Source: Parvularcula bermudensis HTCC2503
Lineage (GTDB): Bacteria; Pseudomonadota; Alphaproteobacteria; Caulobacterales; Parvularculaceae
Assembly (NCBI RefSeq): GCF_000152825.2
Contig: NC_014414.1
Location: 1,054,001 to 1,118,000, forward strand
Length of the DNA: 64,000 nt
Direction of reading: 5' to 3'
A program made the translations under genes and the position numbers. Under the pieces are notes generated by a model. That model saw nothing but the letters and a program-made list of their open reading frames with translations. It was not told where the DNA came from and ran no database searches. Shown here in pieces: positions 52,039 to 60,113 of this stretch; within the stretch, counting starts at the first letter, position 1, and every line of letters begins with the position of its first letter.

Positions 52039-53697
52039 CTAGAATTTCACGTAAGCGCTGCGTAAGCAGTTGCGACCCGTTATGCACCCGTAGCTCAGCT
52101 GGATAGAGCGTCGCCCTCCGAAGGCGAAGGCCACAGGTTCGAATCCTGTCGGGTGCGCCATTTCATTTTGTCCCCCGCCAAAGGCACTCAAAGCCCTGAA
52201 CGGCAACGAAAATTCGGGGTTCGAAAACCCTGCTTTTCGGCAGTAGGCCAATCGGTCTGAAAACGTCAAACGAAGCACGGTTCTCTTGTGTTCAAGGCGG
52301 TCAGATTCCCAAAGTTTGCAAGGGTTTGAGAGGAAGTTCATCGCGAGTTCGAACATTTCCTCGAAGGTGTGCTTAGGTTTGCCCGCATCGCGGCGTTGTT
52401 CTTCCAACGCCAGCTTTTCATTTTCGAGCGCAGCGAGGCGCTTCTCATACGCGGAGATCACCTTCGGATTCGAAGCCTCAACGATCCGGTCGAGCAGACC
52501 ATCAATCTGCTTTTCAATTTTTCCGACGTTCTGCTTGATGCCCGCGCGCACCTGATCAACCTGGCTTAGGCGCTGATCCCAGCCATCTTGGAGCATTGCG
52601 CGGACCAGAGAGAACAGCGCTGGTGCTGGCCGGAGGGTTTTCAGGAGTGCTGAGAACGCACCCTCAATGTCATCGCGCCGGATCGATTTACGATAGCTCT
52701 CACAGCCTTTGTTGAAGCACATGTAGTAGGGATGTTTCGCGCCGGTCTTGCTCTTCGACCAGCAGGACGTAAGCGGCTTTTCGCAGTCAGCGCATTTAAC
52801 GAAGCCGCGCAACGGGAAGTCGTCACTCAAATCCTTGCGTGACGGCGCATAGGCGACTTCCTTCAGCCGGTCTTGAATCCTGTTGTATGCAGAAAACGAG
52901 ATCAGACTCTCATGCCGCGCTTCGCGAATACCGATGTTCCAGTTCGGCGCATGAAGATAACCGGCGTAGAGCGGCTGGGTTAGAAAATCTTCGACCCGCT
53001 GATGACGGATTTCGCCATTCGGCAGACACTTGGGAAAGTGAGGCTGCGATTCCAAAAACCGCTTCACTTCAACCTTGGTCTGGAAACGTCCCGAAGCGAA
53101 GCCCTCAAGCGCTTCTTGCATGATGGAGGCGAGCGGTTCATCGCGCACCAGCACCTTGCCTTCCCCCTTCGATTTCTCATAGCGGTAACCGACAGGCTTC
53201 CAGAACACCCAATAGCCATTCAGCAAGCGCGAGCGCATGCGGTTGAGAGTCTGTTCCGCATTCTTGCGGCGCTGGTGTTGGGAGACCGTCGCAAGGATAT
53301 ATTCTTGCAACTCGCTATCGGCGTCATCGCCGAATTCGAGCGTCGGGGATTCCAGAACGCCACCGGCCATGCTGATCGCGGCCCGCAATTCGATATGGGC
53401 CTTAACGCCGCGCGCCAACCGCGAAATATCATCGATCAAAACTGCATGTGGATCGTTACGATGCTTCTTCAGGAACGCGAGCATGGACTTCATGCCAGGG
53501 CGATCGATCAGGCTGCCGGATAGATCATCGCTGAAAACCTCCACAACGTCGTAGCCTCGATAACCGGCGAACTCGCGGCAGCGCGTTTCTTGCGATCCTA
53601 GACCGTCCCCGCGTTTGGTTTGCGCTGCGCTGGAAACGCGACAGTAGATGACAGCCTTCTTAGGCTTTAAGTCTGATTCAATGGCCAGGTTTCTCAC
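52039..53697 (-). CDS. Large serine recombinase
   Basis: This 552-residue serine recombinase has the resolvase domain first (AVIYCRVSSAAQTKRGDG, with catalytic Ser about residue 21; then DDLSGSLIDRPGM and DDISRLARGV). The recombinase domain follows (LASIMQEALEGFASGRF) and a zinc ribbon (CADCEKPLTS through MCFNKGC), with a coiled coil at ~390-450. Residues ~513-538 are read antisense through the whole tRNA at 52084-52160 and the last 14 beyond it. That tail is probably not original coding sequence but was gained where the element joined the tRNA. It should integrate or excise the right-hand element. It overlaps the upstream gene by four bases. Confidence 0.9.
   Translation of the reverse strand: MRNLAIESDLKPKKAVIYCRVSSAAQTKRGDGLGSQETRCREFAGYRGYDVVEVFSDDLSGSLIDRPGMKSMLAFLKKHRNDPHAVLIDDISRLARGVKAHIELRAAISMAGGVLESPTLEFGDDADSELQEYILATVSQHQRRKNAEQTLNRMRSRLLNGYWVFWKPVGYRYEKSKGEGKVLVRDEPLASIMQEALEGFASGRFQTKVEVKRFLESQPHFPKCLPNGEIRHQRVEDFLTQPLYAGYLHAPNWNIGIREARHESLISFSAYNRIQDRLKEVAYAPSRKDLSDDFPLRGFVKCADCEKPLTSCWSKSKTGAKHPYYMCFNKGCESYRKSIRRDDIEGAFSALLKTLRPAPALFSLVRAMLQDGWDQRLSQVDQVRAGIKQNVGKIEKQIDGLLDRIVEASNPKVISAYEKRLAALENEKLALEEQRRDAGKPKHTFEEMFELAMNFLSNPCKLWESDRLEHKRTVLRLTFSDRLAYCRKAGFSNPEFSLPFRALSAFGGGQNEMAHPTGFEPVAFAFGGRRSIQLSYGCITGRNCLRSAYVKF
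52084..52160 (+). tRNA. tRNA-Arg(CCG), right ICE junction
   Basis: This 77-base tRNA ends in CCA. Acceptor GCACCCG/CGGGTGC, anticodon stem TCGCC/GGCGA and loop CTCCGAA give anticodon CCG. The acceptor matches the stranded 5' half at 5581-5621, while the anticodon stem differs (TCGCC against CTGCC). It is therefore likely rebuilt from an element-borne 5' half and the host 3' half. Its upstream sequence is ICE DNA; TAGAAT at 52040-52045 is the only promoter-like -10 I see. The serine recombinase frame crosses it on the other strand. Confidence 0.97.
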
Positions 53698-54074
53698 GAT
53701 GACTCTCCCGCCATCGTTTCAATTTCACGCTCGGCGGCCTCCTCAAAATTTTCGATCAATACAGTACGCGGACATTTTACCTGATCTGCCGCTGGTTTTG
53801 CTGAAAGCGGGAGATTTTCTGGAAGTTGTCCACATGGGCTTCGCGCCTGTTGCGCAGGATGCACTCCGAATCCGAGGTCAATAAACCCAACGATGATATT
53901 CCAGAGCGTTTCGAGAAATTCTCGCTTCTGAGCCTCGCTCAGGTCTGCCTCGTCGAGGTATGCAGCATACCGGTCATAATCTACTTCGATTATCGGGCGC
54001 TCGGCTTTTCCATCCGTTTGCGTCCCGCGCCTTTGTCGAGTTCCGCCTTTCTTTGCTTCTTTCTTATACCTCAC
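53694..54074 (-). CDS. Recombinase-associated small protein, unknown
   Basis: This 126-residue protein has a basic N-terminus, a conserved-looking middle (IIEVDYDRYAAYLDEADLS, AQKREFLETLWNIIVGFIDL, given in parts) and a less ordered C-terminus. Genes like this commonly precede serine recombinases in alphaproteobacterial islands. The four-base overlap with the recombinase indicates translational coupling. It may assist recombination as an accessory or directionality factor, but that is inference only. Confidence 0.65.
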   Translation of the reverse strand: MRYKKEAKKGGTRQRRGTQTDGKAERPIIEVDYDRYAAYLDEADLSEAQKREFLETLWNIIVGFIDLGFGVHPAQQARSPCGQLPENLPLSAKPAADQVKCPRTVLIENFEEAAEREIETMAGESS

Positions 54075-54143
54075 CCTTTCACTTCCTTTCGACTTAGGTG
54101 TTGTCCATCTAGCTATCCTTTCCTCATCTTCGATGCTTAGAAC

Positions 54144-54168
54144 AAAAGAAGAACATTACTCTTCTTTT
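54144..54168. terminator. Candidate AT-rich terminator hairpin
   Basis: AAAAGAAGA (54144-54152) pairs perfectly with TCTTCTTTT (54160-54168) around a seven-base loop. It lies about 50 bases beyond the stop of the minus-strand gene at 54217. The stem is A-T rich, so strength is uncertain. Confidence 0.35.
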
Positions 54169-54216
54169 TACTCAGTAGCAAGAAGATTCTACTGGTTTGC
54201 GGCCCGCTCTGCGGAC

Positions 54217-54552
54217 CTACCGTTCTCGGCCATGCTCGCGGGTCCTAGACCGTCGACGAGTGCGCGATCGGTCTTCCTCAAGCGTCTTTTCGGATCGCTC
54301 GTCGCGCACTCGATCAGCTTGCTGATCATGAAGCAGAGCGCGCGTTTGTTGATATGCTTCTTGGGCAAGTGCGGAGACCTTGAGCAGGTCGGACCCCGTG
54401 AAGCTGTTGGTGTCCTTGAACTCACCGGATTTCTCGTCTCGGTAGGTGCGGCTGATGCTAGTCGTGAAGAAGTCTCCGCCGGTTCCCGAGTTGCGCCAGA
54501 TCGCTGCTTTGATTGCACCGTCGCGCAGAGTCAATTCGGGTTTTTCGGTCAT
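54217..54552 (-). CDS. Conserved hypothetical island protein
   Basis: This 111-residue protein has a compact N-terminal half (TLRDGAIKAAIWRNSGTGG, then FFTTSISRTYRDEK and FTGSDLLKVSALAQEAY). A highly charged Arg/Glu tail ends it. The first half resembles small mobile-island proteins of unknown role that follow coupling-protein genes. ATG at 54552 shares one base with the preceding stop and has AAGGAAA upstream. The open frame further upstream is a shadow of the zinc-ribbon gene. Confidence 0.6.
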   Translation of the reverse strand: MTEKPELTLRDGAIKAAIWRNSGTGGDFFTTSISRTYRDEKSGEFKDTNSFTGSDLLKVSALAQEAYQQTRALLHDQQADRVRDERSEKTLEEDRSRTRRRSRTREHGRER

Positions 54553-55043
54553 CAGGGTTTCCTTTCGATCATGAGTAGGCCCTTCACAAAGGAGGGGCGC
54601 GGAGGCTCCGTGGCCTTGGGCTCTGGTCGGGGAGTGATTTGCGGAGCGAGGAGCGCGGGTCTTGGACGATCCGCTTCCGTGACCTCGTAATCGCTCAAAG
54701 TGCCTAGCGAATGGATAGAGGCGTTGTTGCCGCAAGAGGTTGTGCATCGCCACGTGTTGCGGGTCGTTGCGCCCAAGCAGCCATACCGGCCGCACCGGCC
54801 ACAGCGAACGAACAGGAGGTTATGTTGAACGTGGCAATGGGGACAGACCAAGCCCGCAAAGTCGATGTGCTCGGGGCGGACCGTTAAGTTGCGTGACCTC
54901 GCCGATCCGTTGGTTGTCGCTCCGACTTTGCTTACGCTTGAAACGCGGTATGTCGGTCCCAACGGATCACGAGCGAGTAAGGCGACGAAGCCTTCGTCGT
55001 ATAGCGTGCAGACGAATGATTGATGCGCGGTTGGGTTGGTCAT
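54552..55043 (-). CDS. Zinc-ribbon hypothetical protein
   Basis: This 163-residue protein has two Cys clusters, CPHCHVQHNLLFVRCGRCGRYGC and, later, CTTSC with a Trp before it. They suggest one or two zinc ribbons (the longer cluster is Cys-x2-Cys at ~70, Cys-x2-Cys at ~83). The N-terminus (SFVCTLYDEGFVALLA) and C-terminus (Pro-rich) show no known domain. It overlaps the gene at 55040 by four bases and lies in a minus-strand operon with the coupling ATPase. The function is unknown. Confidence 0.6.
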   Translation of the reverse strand: MTNPTAHQSFVCTLYDEGFVALLARDPLGPTYRVSSVSKVGATTNGSARSRNLTVRPEHIDFAGLVCPHCHVQHNLLFVRCGRCGRYGCLGATTRNTWRCTTSCGNNASIHSLGTLSDYEVTEADRPRPALLAPQITPRPEPKATEPPRPSFVKGLLMIERKP

Positions 55044-55306
55044 AGCGGCGTACCTTTGAATACATGGTCAAGTGTGACGAAGACCGCTGTTTGCTCTTCG
55101 GTTGAAAACACCGCGCTTCTCCTGTCGGGATGGAATTCCTTCGCGAGGTAGCTGCGGACGCTGCGCAGCTTACGTCCGTCAGTTTCTTCGAACGCAATCC
55201 GAATGCGATCGAAAACCGCCGCGCGTAGGTAGCTGGGCAATCCAGGTCGATCGGTCGAGTTTGGTCCGAAGAGGGCTTCAAACCGTTCTTTAGGCGATGT
55301 GCTCAT
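55040..55306 (-). CDS. Small hypothetical protein, possibly DNA-binding
   Basis: This 88-residue basic protein contains YLRAAVFDRIRIAFEETDGR and VRSYLAKEFHPDRRSAVF. It has no recognised family. AGGAGAC lies just before the ATG. It sits between the coupling ATPase (30 bases upstream) and the zinc-ribbon gene (four-base overlap), so it belongs to the same operon. Confidence 0.6.
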   Translation of the reverse strand: MSTSPKERFEALFGPNSTDRPGLPSYLRAAVFDRIRIAFEETDGRKLRSVRSYLAKEFHPDRRSAVFSTEEQTAVFVTLDHVFKGTPL

Positions 55307-55336
55307 GGGGTCTCCTTTCTGTCTGAGTACAAAGGG

Positions 55337-57175
55337 TCAAAGCCGCGCCATCAGTATGCGCCGCGCGCTTGCAACGATTTCAGGCGCAAACCTGTCGCGC
55401 AGAAGTTGCGAGCGTTGGTCGAGATCGCTTGGCGTGTAGTGTCCGGTAATTCCGAACAGTGCCCGCGCGTCGGCTTCACTCATGCGCCGACTGAATACCG
55501 GCCCCGAGAAGCGCGGAACCGCGAAATGTTGCCCCCGTAGCCACGAGCGGAATTGCGCCCGAGGTGTTTCCTCGCGATGTTCGGGGTCGGGCTCATAGAG
55601 CCAGACGGGCAGCTCTTTGTAGTAAGGCATGAGCCGCGCTCTGATCGGACGTTCGCCAAAGCGCGTAACGATCATGTTGCCGCGTTTCGGGTTGAGAAAC
55701 CGACGCACCTGGTCGGGCGTCATCACCTCTCGCTCATTGACGAATTGGTGCTTGTTTTTTCCCCGTCCGGTTTTTTCTTTTCGCGTCGCTTTGCCGAGTT
55801 GTTGAGAAAGGAAATCCGCAGTCGACGGATGGTTCACTCCCATCCAAAACACAGCGTCAGCATTGCCGATGAACGAAGCCCAACTCGTTGGGTAAGCCTG
55901 CTTCAGGTTGCCGATGTCCTGCGCCACACCGAGAAAGCGCACGCCATAGCCTCGCATCACTGCAAGAGCGGCCTCGACATCGGGCATGTTTCCCAATGAC
56001 GGCATCTCATCGATCGCGAAAAGCGACGGATTCTCGAGCCCGCCTGGGATCATCTCGAAACCGTAGAGAGCGCTCATCGTGAGGAGACGGAACCACGGTC
56101 GAAGAGCGCCTCGAATCTCTGTCGTCGGCGCGACACAGACCACCCAATCGGCACCACCCTTGAGATCGCAGAGGTTGAACGTGCTGTTCCGCGAAATCGC
56201 TCGAACCTGAGGGTGATCGAGAAACTTGGTTGCCGCGCGCAGCGTCGCCAAAACGTCATCAGCGCCGTTAGCGGATGCACCGAGCATGAAGGCTCCGCCC
56301 TTTGCGACGTGTCCTGAGAAAGCCGGATTGTCGCGCATGGCGATCCAGAGGAAATCGAGAGCCTCTTGAGGATCATCTGAGAGTTCGCGGTAGCCAACGC
56401 TGACGAGTTCGCGGGCGCGCACGATGTTGCGCCTCTCAGATGGCTCAGTCGTCAGGACGTGACCGAGGATTGACGACCAAATTAGTCGAGCGCTCTCAGG
56501 CCAGAAAGGTTTCTCGCTGGGATGCTTCTCAACACAGGCTTCAGCGATCTTGTCGAGATAAAGGGTAGAGACATCTTCGCCGATGCGGGCGTTGAGAGCG
56601 ACAAGTTCGTGCAAGGGATCCCACGACGCGGACTGCTGCTTCGTGATGCGCAACGGATCGAGGACGTGCGCAGTGCGTCCATTCCTGACCTGAGACGGAA
56701 GGATGGTTGTTGCCAGCGTCCCCTTCGGATCAATCGCAAAGGCTGACGTTGAGCTGTTCAGGACGGCAAGTTGTGATGCGAGGAACACGGACTTCCCGCT
56801 ACCCGTTCCCGCAATCATCATCATGTGGCGTTGCGGCTTCATGCCCATCGGTTGAACCCAACCGCCAAGCCAATGTCGCACACGACCGAGAAGGACGTCG
56901 CCGTCTTTAAACTGAAGGCATAAGCTCGAAGCCACTGACAACCAGCCAGCAGTCTGTTTGCCGCCCATTGAGAAGACTTCTTCAAACCAATCGAGAAGTT
57001 GCGCCCATGCGCGCCAGATTGGCCGCCACGGAAGGCGCGGCCAGAACCAGTCATGGGTTGGATGCCAGAATCCGTAGCGCCGCGCGATGAGCGCCCAAGC
57101 GCAGCGAAGCGCAAAAAGTATTAGTCCAATTGCGGCTGTCAGGCGAAGGGTGGCCTGAATGTCTTCCAACGGCAT
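55337..57175 (-). CDS. TraD/TraG-like DNA-transfer coupling ATPase
   Basis: This 612-residue membrane ATPase has N-terminal hydrophobic segments (TAAIGLILFALRCAWALIA), then Walker A MIAGTGSGKSVFLASQLA (about residue 125). The segment ASWDPLHELVALNA follows, with Walker B FAIDEMPSLGNMPDVEAAL. The motif GRGKNKHQFVNEREVMTPDQ lies near 500. It differs from the ICE TraG at 28486 and belongs to the right-hand element. There it could couple DNA to another element's channel; no relaxase or mating-pore genes of its own are visible in the window. Confidence 0.87.
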   Translation of the reverse strand: MPLEDIQATLRLTAAIGLILFALRCAWALIARRYGFWHPTHDWFWPRLPWRPIWRAWAQLLDWFEEVFSMGGKQTAGWLSVASSLCLQFKDGDVLLGRVRHWLGGWVQPMGMKPQRHMMMIAGTGSGKSVFLASQLAVLNSSTSAFAIDPKGTLATTILPSQVRNGRTAHVLDPLRITKQQSASWDPLHELVALNARIGEDVSTLYLDKIAEACVEKHPSEKPFWPESARLIWSSILGHVLTTEPSERRNIVRARELVSVGYRELSDDPQEALDFLWIAMRDNPAFSGHVAKGGAFMLGASANGADDVLATLRAATKFLDHPQVRAISRNSTFNLCDLKGGADWVVCVAPTTEIRGALRPWFRLLTMSALYGFEMIPGGLENPSLFAIDEMPSLGNMPDVEAALAVMRGYGVRFLGVAQDIGNLKQAYPTSWASFIGNADAVFWMGVNHPSTADFLSQQLGKATRKEKTGRGKNKHQFVNEREVMTPDQVRRFLNPKRGNMIVTRFGERPIRARLMPYYKELPVWLYEPDPEHREETPRAQFRSWLRGQHFAVPRFSGPVFSRRMSEADARALFGITGHYTPSDLDQRSQLLRDRFAPEIVASARRILMARL

Positions 57176-57345
57176 CTAAGCTTGCTCCAAACCAGAACCT
57201 CAAAGTTCTGTTTGGCAAGGCAAGCAGAGCGGCGTCCAAGGCACCTGCAACCGACCTGCAACTTTAGGAAATAAACGGGCTATGCGGCTTGCTGGCCTGC
57301 AGGCGTCGTGAAATTCTTGCTGTCTGTTGAAAGCGATGAGACAGC

Positions 57346-58494
57346 GTGACAAGATTTTTAGATCAACCGAGCGCTTCCAAGGAGCCTCAGAGATACATCG
57401 TATATGAGAAGTACTCTCATCTTCTCATGCGGAGAATTTGGCAGTACCTGCGCTCGGACTTCCTGTCCTCTGGACTTGGCCGAGAACGCTTCTGTCGACG
57501 GCTGGTTGATACTGTCTCAGGTATTATTGAAGCGGGACATTTTGTAAGAAACGAGTTCGCTGAAAATGTCCCCATAGACCCGACCGACATTAGCGATTTC
57601 GGGTTGAACAAATTCATAAACAGCGCACCGCCACTCAAGCGTACAAAAATTTTGCTGCTGGCGCACCTATACTGTCAGCGGACTTTTAAAGATGTCAGTT
57701 TTGTAGACGGTGAAGAGCGCTTCGTTGCCCAAAGGGCCCGCGCACTCATCGAGCACACACTCGACCTCTTTCCCAGAAGGGATTTGGTTTTAGCCAACCG
57801 CATCGCGGAGCAGTTTTCCGGCAACGTGTGCATTCATGATGATGGTTCTAAGAGCATCCGCGTCGGAAACTTCCGACCTGTCTCCGAGGTGCACGGCTGT
57901 GTATTCGGCCACACTCATGCTTGGAGAACTGGTTATCCTGTCCTCGGGGACCTGATCAGGAACAGGTTTGACTACCCCAAGAATGGAAACGTCTTTCGGA
58001 TCGGCATCACAAGCCGCGACAGAAAAATGGGCATAACCTGGAAAGAGCGAAAATCCATCGACAAGGAGACCGGCTTTGTGATGTTTTTTCCCTACTATGT
58101 TGCTGGTTACAGAGAAACCACCCGCGATGCGCGGTTGCTCGATCTATCGGTCGTGCACTGCGCAAAGCTGGCGACTGCCAACGAAATTCCAGTAGTCGCG
58201 TTGCGTTATGACGTTGATTTTTTTACCGGCGATTGCCAGCCAAGATCGGTCGACAATTTGTTGTTTGACCAGACGACAGGGACCGTCCTGAAGACAATAA
58301 ATCGGATTCCGAATGGAGGGTTGGGCGTGGATGCAAGCGTGCCTCCCCCTGACTTGAGGTCCGATTTGGAAACGGCCCAACCAGCTTACGATGACCCAAT
58401 GGGATTAGTTTTTCCTAGGTACTGGAGAATGATCCCCAACGACTGTGAAGCTATTTCCAATATCTTTGATTTGTATGGCTGGAGTATGCGATAA
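57346..58494 (+). CDS. Unknown protein paired with an ankyrin-like gene
   Basis: This 382-residue soluble protein matches no family I recognise. It has an N-terminal helical part (YSHLLMRRIWQYLRSDFL), a middle with CIHDDGSKSIRVGNFRP and VHGCVFGHTHAWRTGYPVLG, and a strand-rich part with GFVMFFPYYVAGY and EIPVVALRYDVDFFTGDC. The GTG start at 57346 has only a weak ribosome site. Codon use is visibly more AT-rich than the neighbours, suggesting recent acquisition. Its stop overlaps the next start (TAATG), so the two form one unit. It is divergent from the coupling ATPase. Confidence 0.6.
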   Translation: MTRFLDQPSASKEPQRYIVYEKYSHLLMRRIWQYLRSDFLSSGLGRERFCRRLVDTVSGIIEAGHFVRNEFAENVPIDPTDISDFGLNKFINSAPPLKRTKILLLAHLYCQRTFKDVSFVDGEERFVAQRARALIEHTLDLFPRRDLVLANRIAEQFSGNVCIHDDGSKSIRVGNFRPVSEVHGCVFGHTHAWRTGYPVLGDLIRNRFDYPKNGNVFRIGITSRDRKMGITWKERKSIDKETGFVMFFPYYVAGYRETTRDARLLDLSVVHCAKLATANEIPVVALRYDVDFFTGDCQPRSVDNLLFDQTTGTVLKTINRIPNGGLGVDASVPPPDLRSDLETAQPAYDDPMGLVFPRYWRMIPNDCEAISNIFDLYGWSMR

Positions 58495-58874
58495 TGTCCG
58501 TACAAGGAGCAACCAACAGAAAAGGAAGTTTATTGGAAGGCCAAAGGAGTTTGTTGAGAGCCATACGGCTGGAAGACTTAGATCAGGCTCAGAGTATTCT
58601 AGGCGAAAACCCCGACTCGGTTCTGGAAATTGACCCTACGACCAGAGAGACGGGTTTGCACGTATCTGCGAAAAACGCTCTTGGCGAATTCGTCGACGCG
58701 ATTCTCGAAAGTCCTAGCGTTGACTTCTCACTGCAAGATGCACGGGGGTATGACGTTCTGCAATCGGCGATGGAATCGCTCGACCAAACCATCGTCCAGA
58801 AAATTCATTCCGCGATGAGTGAGCGAGCTCCGCATCTGTTGAATAACCCTCCGCATTTGACCGCTGACCAGTAA
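58494..58874 (+). CDS. Ankyrin-repeat-like partner protein
   Basis: This 126-residue acidic protein contains one or two ankyrin-like repeats (RETGLHVSAKNALGEFVDAI, then FSLQDARGYDVLQSAMES), preceded by a helix pair (LLRAIRLEDLDQAQSILGEN). Ankyrin modules mediate protein contact. Tight coupling to the 382-residue gene (shared base, TAATG) suggests an immunity, chaperone or regulatory partner for it. That is inference. Like its partner it is AT-richer than the surroundings. Confidence 0.6.
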   Translation: MSVQGATNRKGSLLEGQRSLLRAIRLEDLDQAQSILGENPDSVLEIDPTTRETGLHVSAKNALGEFVDAILESPSVDFSLQDARGYDVLQSAMESLDQTIVQKIHSAMSERAPHLLNNPPHLTADQ

Positions 58875-58891
58875 GTCACGTTCTTTGTCCC

Positions 58892-59110
58892 TCAGGACGC
58901 GCATTTCTTCCCTGCATAACCTTCGACGTACTCCGCATTCCGAAATTGCTTCGAAAGATTCTGTAGTACAGAAAAGGGGAGCCCCATGTATTTTCGTTTT
59001 AGCTTTCGCGCTACGCGCAAGATGTGCGTGTAGTACACGCAATCTTGGCAAGGGAAACCCGCTGCGCGTTTCCCGTTGCATCCCTTCCGGCCGTGGCGCA
59101 TCTCCGGCAT
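58892..59110 (-). CDS. Possible small Cys-containing protein
   Basis: This 72-residue frame begins MPEMRHGRKGCNGKRAAG, has a CQDC pair, and continues with YYTHILRVARKLKRKYMG. GAAGG five bases before ATG 59110 supports translation. A longer frame from a TTG at 59149 and another overlapping frame compete, so this call is tentative. No family is recognised. Confidence 0.35.
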   Translation of the reverse strand: MPEMRHGRKGCNGKRAAGFPCQDCVYYTHILRVARKLKRKYMGLPFSVLQNLSKQFRNAEYVEGYAGKKCAS

Positions 59111-59387
59111 TGAGCCTTCGCTGCGCCATAAGAACGTGTCGCCGTTCAATCACTCGCAGGCGTTTGGCCGCTGCACCACCAGTCAGGAGAGCCTTCAAGC
59201 TCCCCCGACACCCCCATGACGAATTCATCGAGACCAAGGGAGACTTCGCTCTCCCCTGGACCCCATCGACCAGCTTCTTCTCAGCTGGACCGAGACCAAG
59301 GCGTCTGCCGCCCGTGGACCCCGCACCAAGGTTTCGCCCTTGGAGACGACTAAAGCGCATCTGCACGGTAGCCGTCGTTCGCGGTTC
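59111..59387. other. Spacer with tandem hairpins
   Basis: There is no confident gene. Two perfect 6-bp hairpins lie close together: GGGAGA-CTTCGC-TCTCCC (59238-59255) and CCAGCT-N7-AGCTGG (59270-59288). GACCAAGG recurs several times around them. The role is unknown. Confidence 0.4.
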
Positions 59388-60113
59388 TCATTCCGAAAGA
59401 AGCAATTCAGCCATGCCGTCGAGACGGGTCTTGGTATGTCGCCACCCAGGCAATTGTCGATCCAGCAGGCTGTAAAAGCGCTTGCTGTGATTGTGTTCTT
59501 TCAGGTGACAAAGCTCGTGGACGATCACGTAGTCGATGCATTCACGCGGCGCTCTTACCAGCCAAGGGTTTAGATGAATTGCGCCGGAAGGTGAGCAGCT
59601 ACCCCACTGTTTCCTCATAGGGAGCAGCTTCAGATCAGGCTCGTCTCTAACCCACGCCACGCTCGATGCGATCTCTCCGAGCCGCTTCGCGAAGTAGTCC
59701 GCTGCCTTGGTTCGATACCACTGATTCAGTCTACGTTTTATCGCTGCAGGGTCGCGATAGGGCAGCGTGACCCTAATTTGCCCGCCTTTTAGCAAGACGG
59801 AGGATGGCTCTACAGCCGACTGGATGATCTTTAGCGGGTATCGCTTGCCAAGATAAAAGTGTGTTTCCCCGCTCACAAATTCTCGTGGCAAGGCGTGAGC
59901 TCTAGCCTCGGCGACCTCTCGAAGTTGCGCGGTAATCCATCTGGCACGTTTTCGCAGCGCGATCTTTATTTCTGCAGGAGGGGCGTCGGATGGAGCTTCG
60001 GCCTCGATTAGGCCGTTGGGATGAACGTGTATGCGTACTTTGGTCGATAAGTTCGGGTTGCGGGCTACCGTGTACCTGAGCGTTTCGTCGCCGTAGTGGA
60101 GTACACATTCCAT
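59388..60113 (-). CDS. YgjP-like zinc metallopeptidase (M48/DUF45)
   Basis: This 241-residue protein has the YgjP/DUF45 zinc site: VIVHELCHLKEHNHSKRFY supplies HExxH-like His-Glu-x-x-His and a downstream His, and WGSCSPSGAIHLNPWLV precedes it. Genes of this family very often accompany type I restriction hsdR genes, as here, where it shares one base with the hsdR stop. It may help control or mature the complex, but the cellular substrate is unknown. Confidence 0.9.
   Translation of the reverse strand: MECVLHYGDETLRYTVARNPNLSTKVRIHVHPNGLIEAEAPSDAPPAEIKIALRKRARWITAQLREVAEARAHALPREFVSGETHFYLGKRYPLKIIQSAVEPSSVLLKGGQIRVTLPYRDPAAIKRRLNQWYRTKAADYFAKRLGEIASSVAWVRDEPDLKLLPMRKQWGSCSPSGAIHLNPWLVRAPRECIDYVIVHELCHLKEHNHSKRFYSLLDRQLPGWRHTKTRLDGMAELLLSE

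Noticed and set aside
54133-54690. 185-codon plus-strand frame opposite the small island genes
   Set aside because: It lies across two overlapping minus-strand genes with ribosome sites and good coupling; it reads as their shadow.
58728-59366. 212-codon minus-strand frame overlapping the ankyrin-like gene
   Set aside because: It conflicts with the coupled 57346-58874 pair, and its composition is Arg/Gly-rich without a domain.
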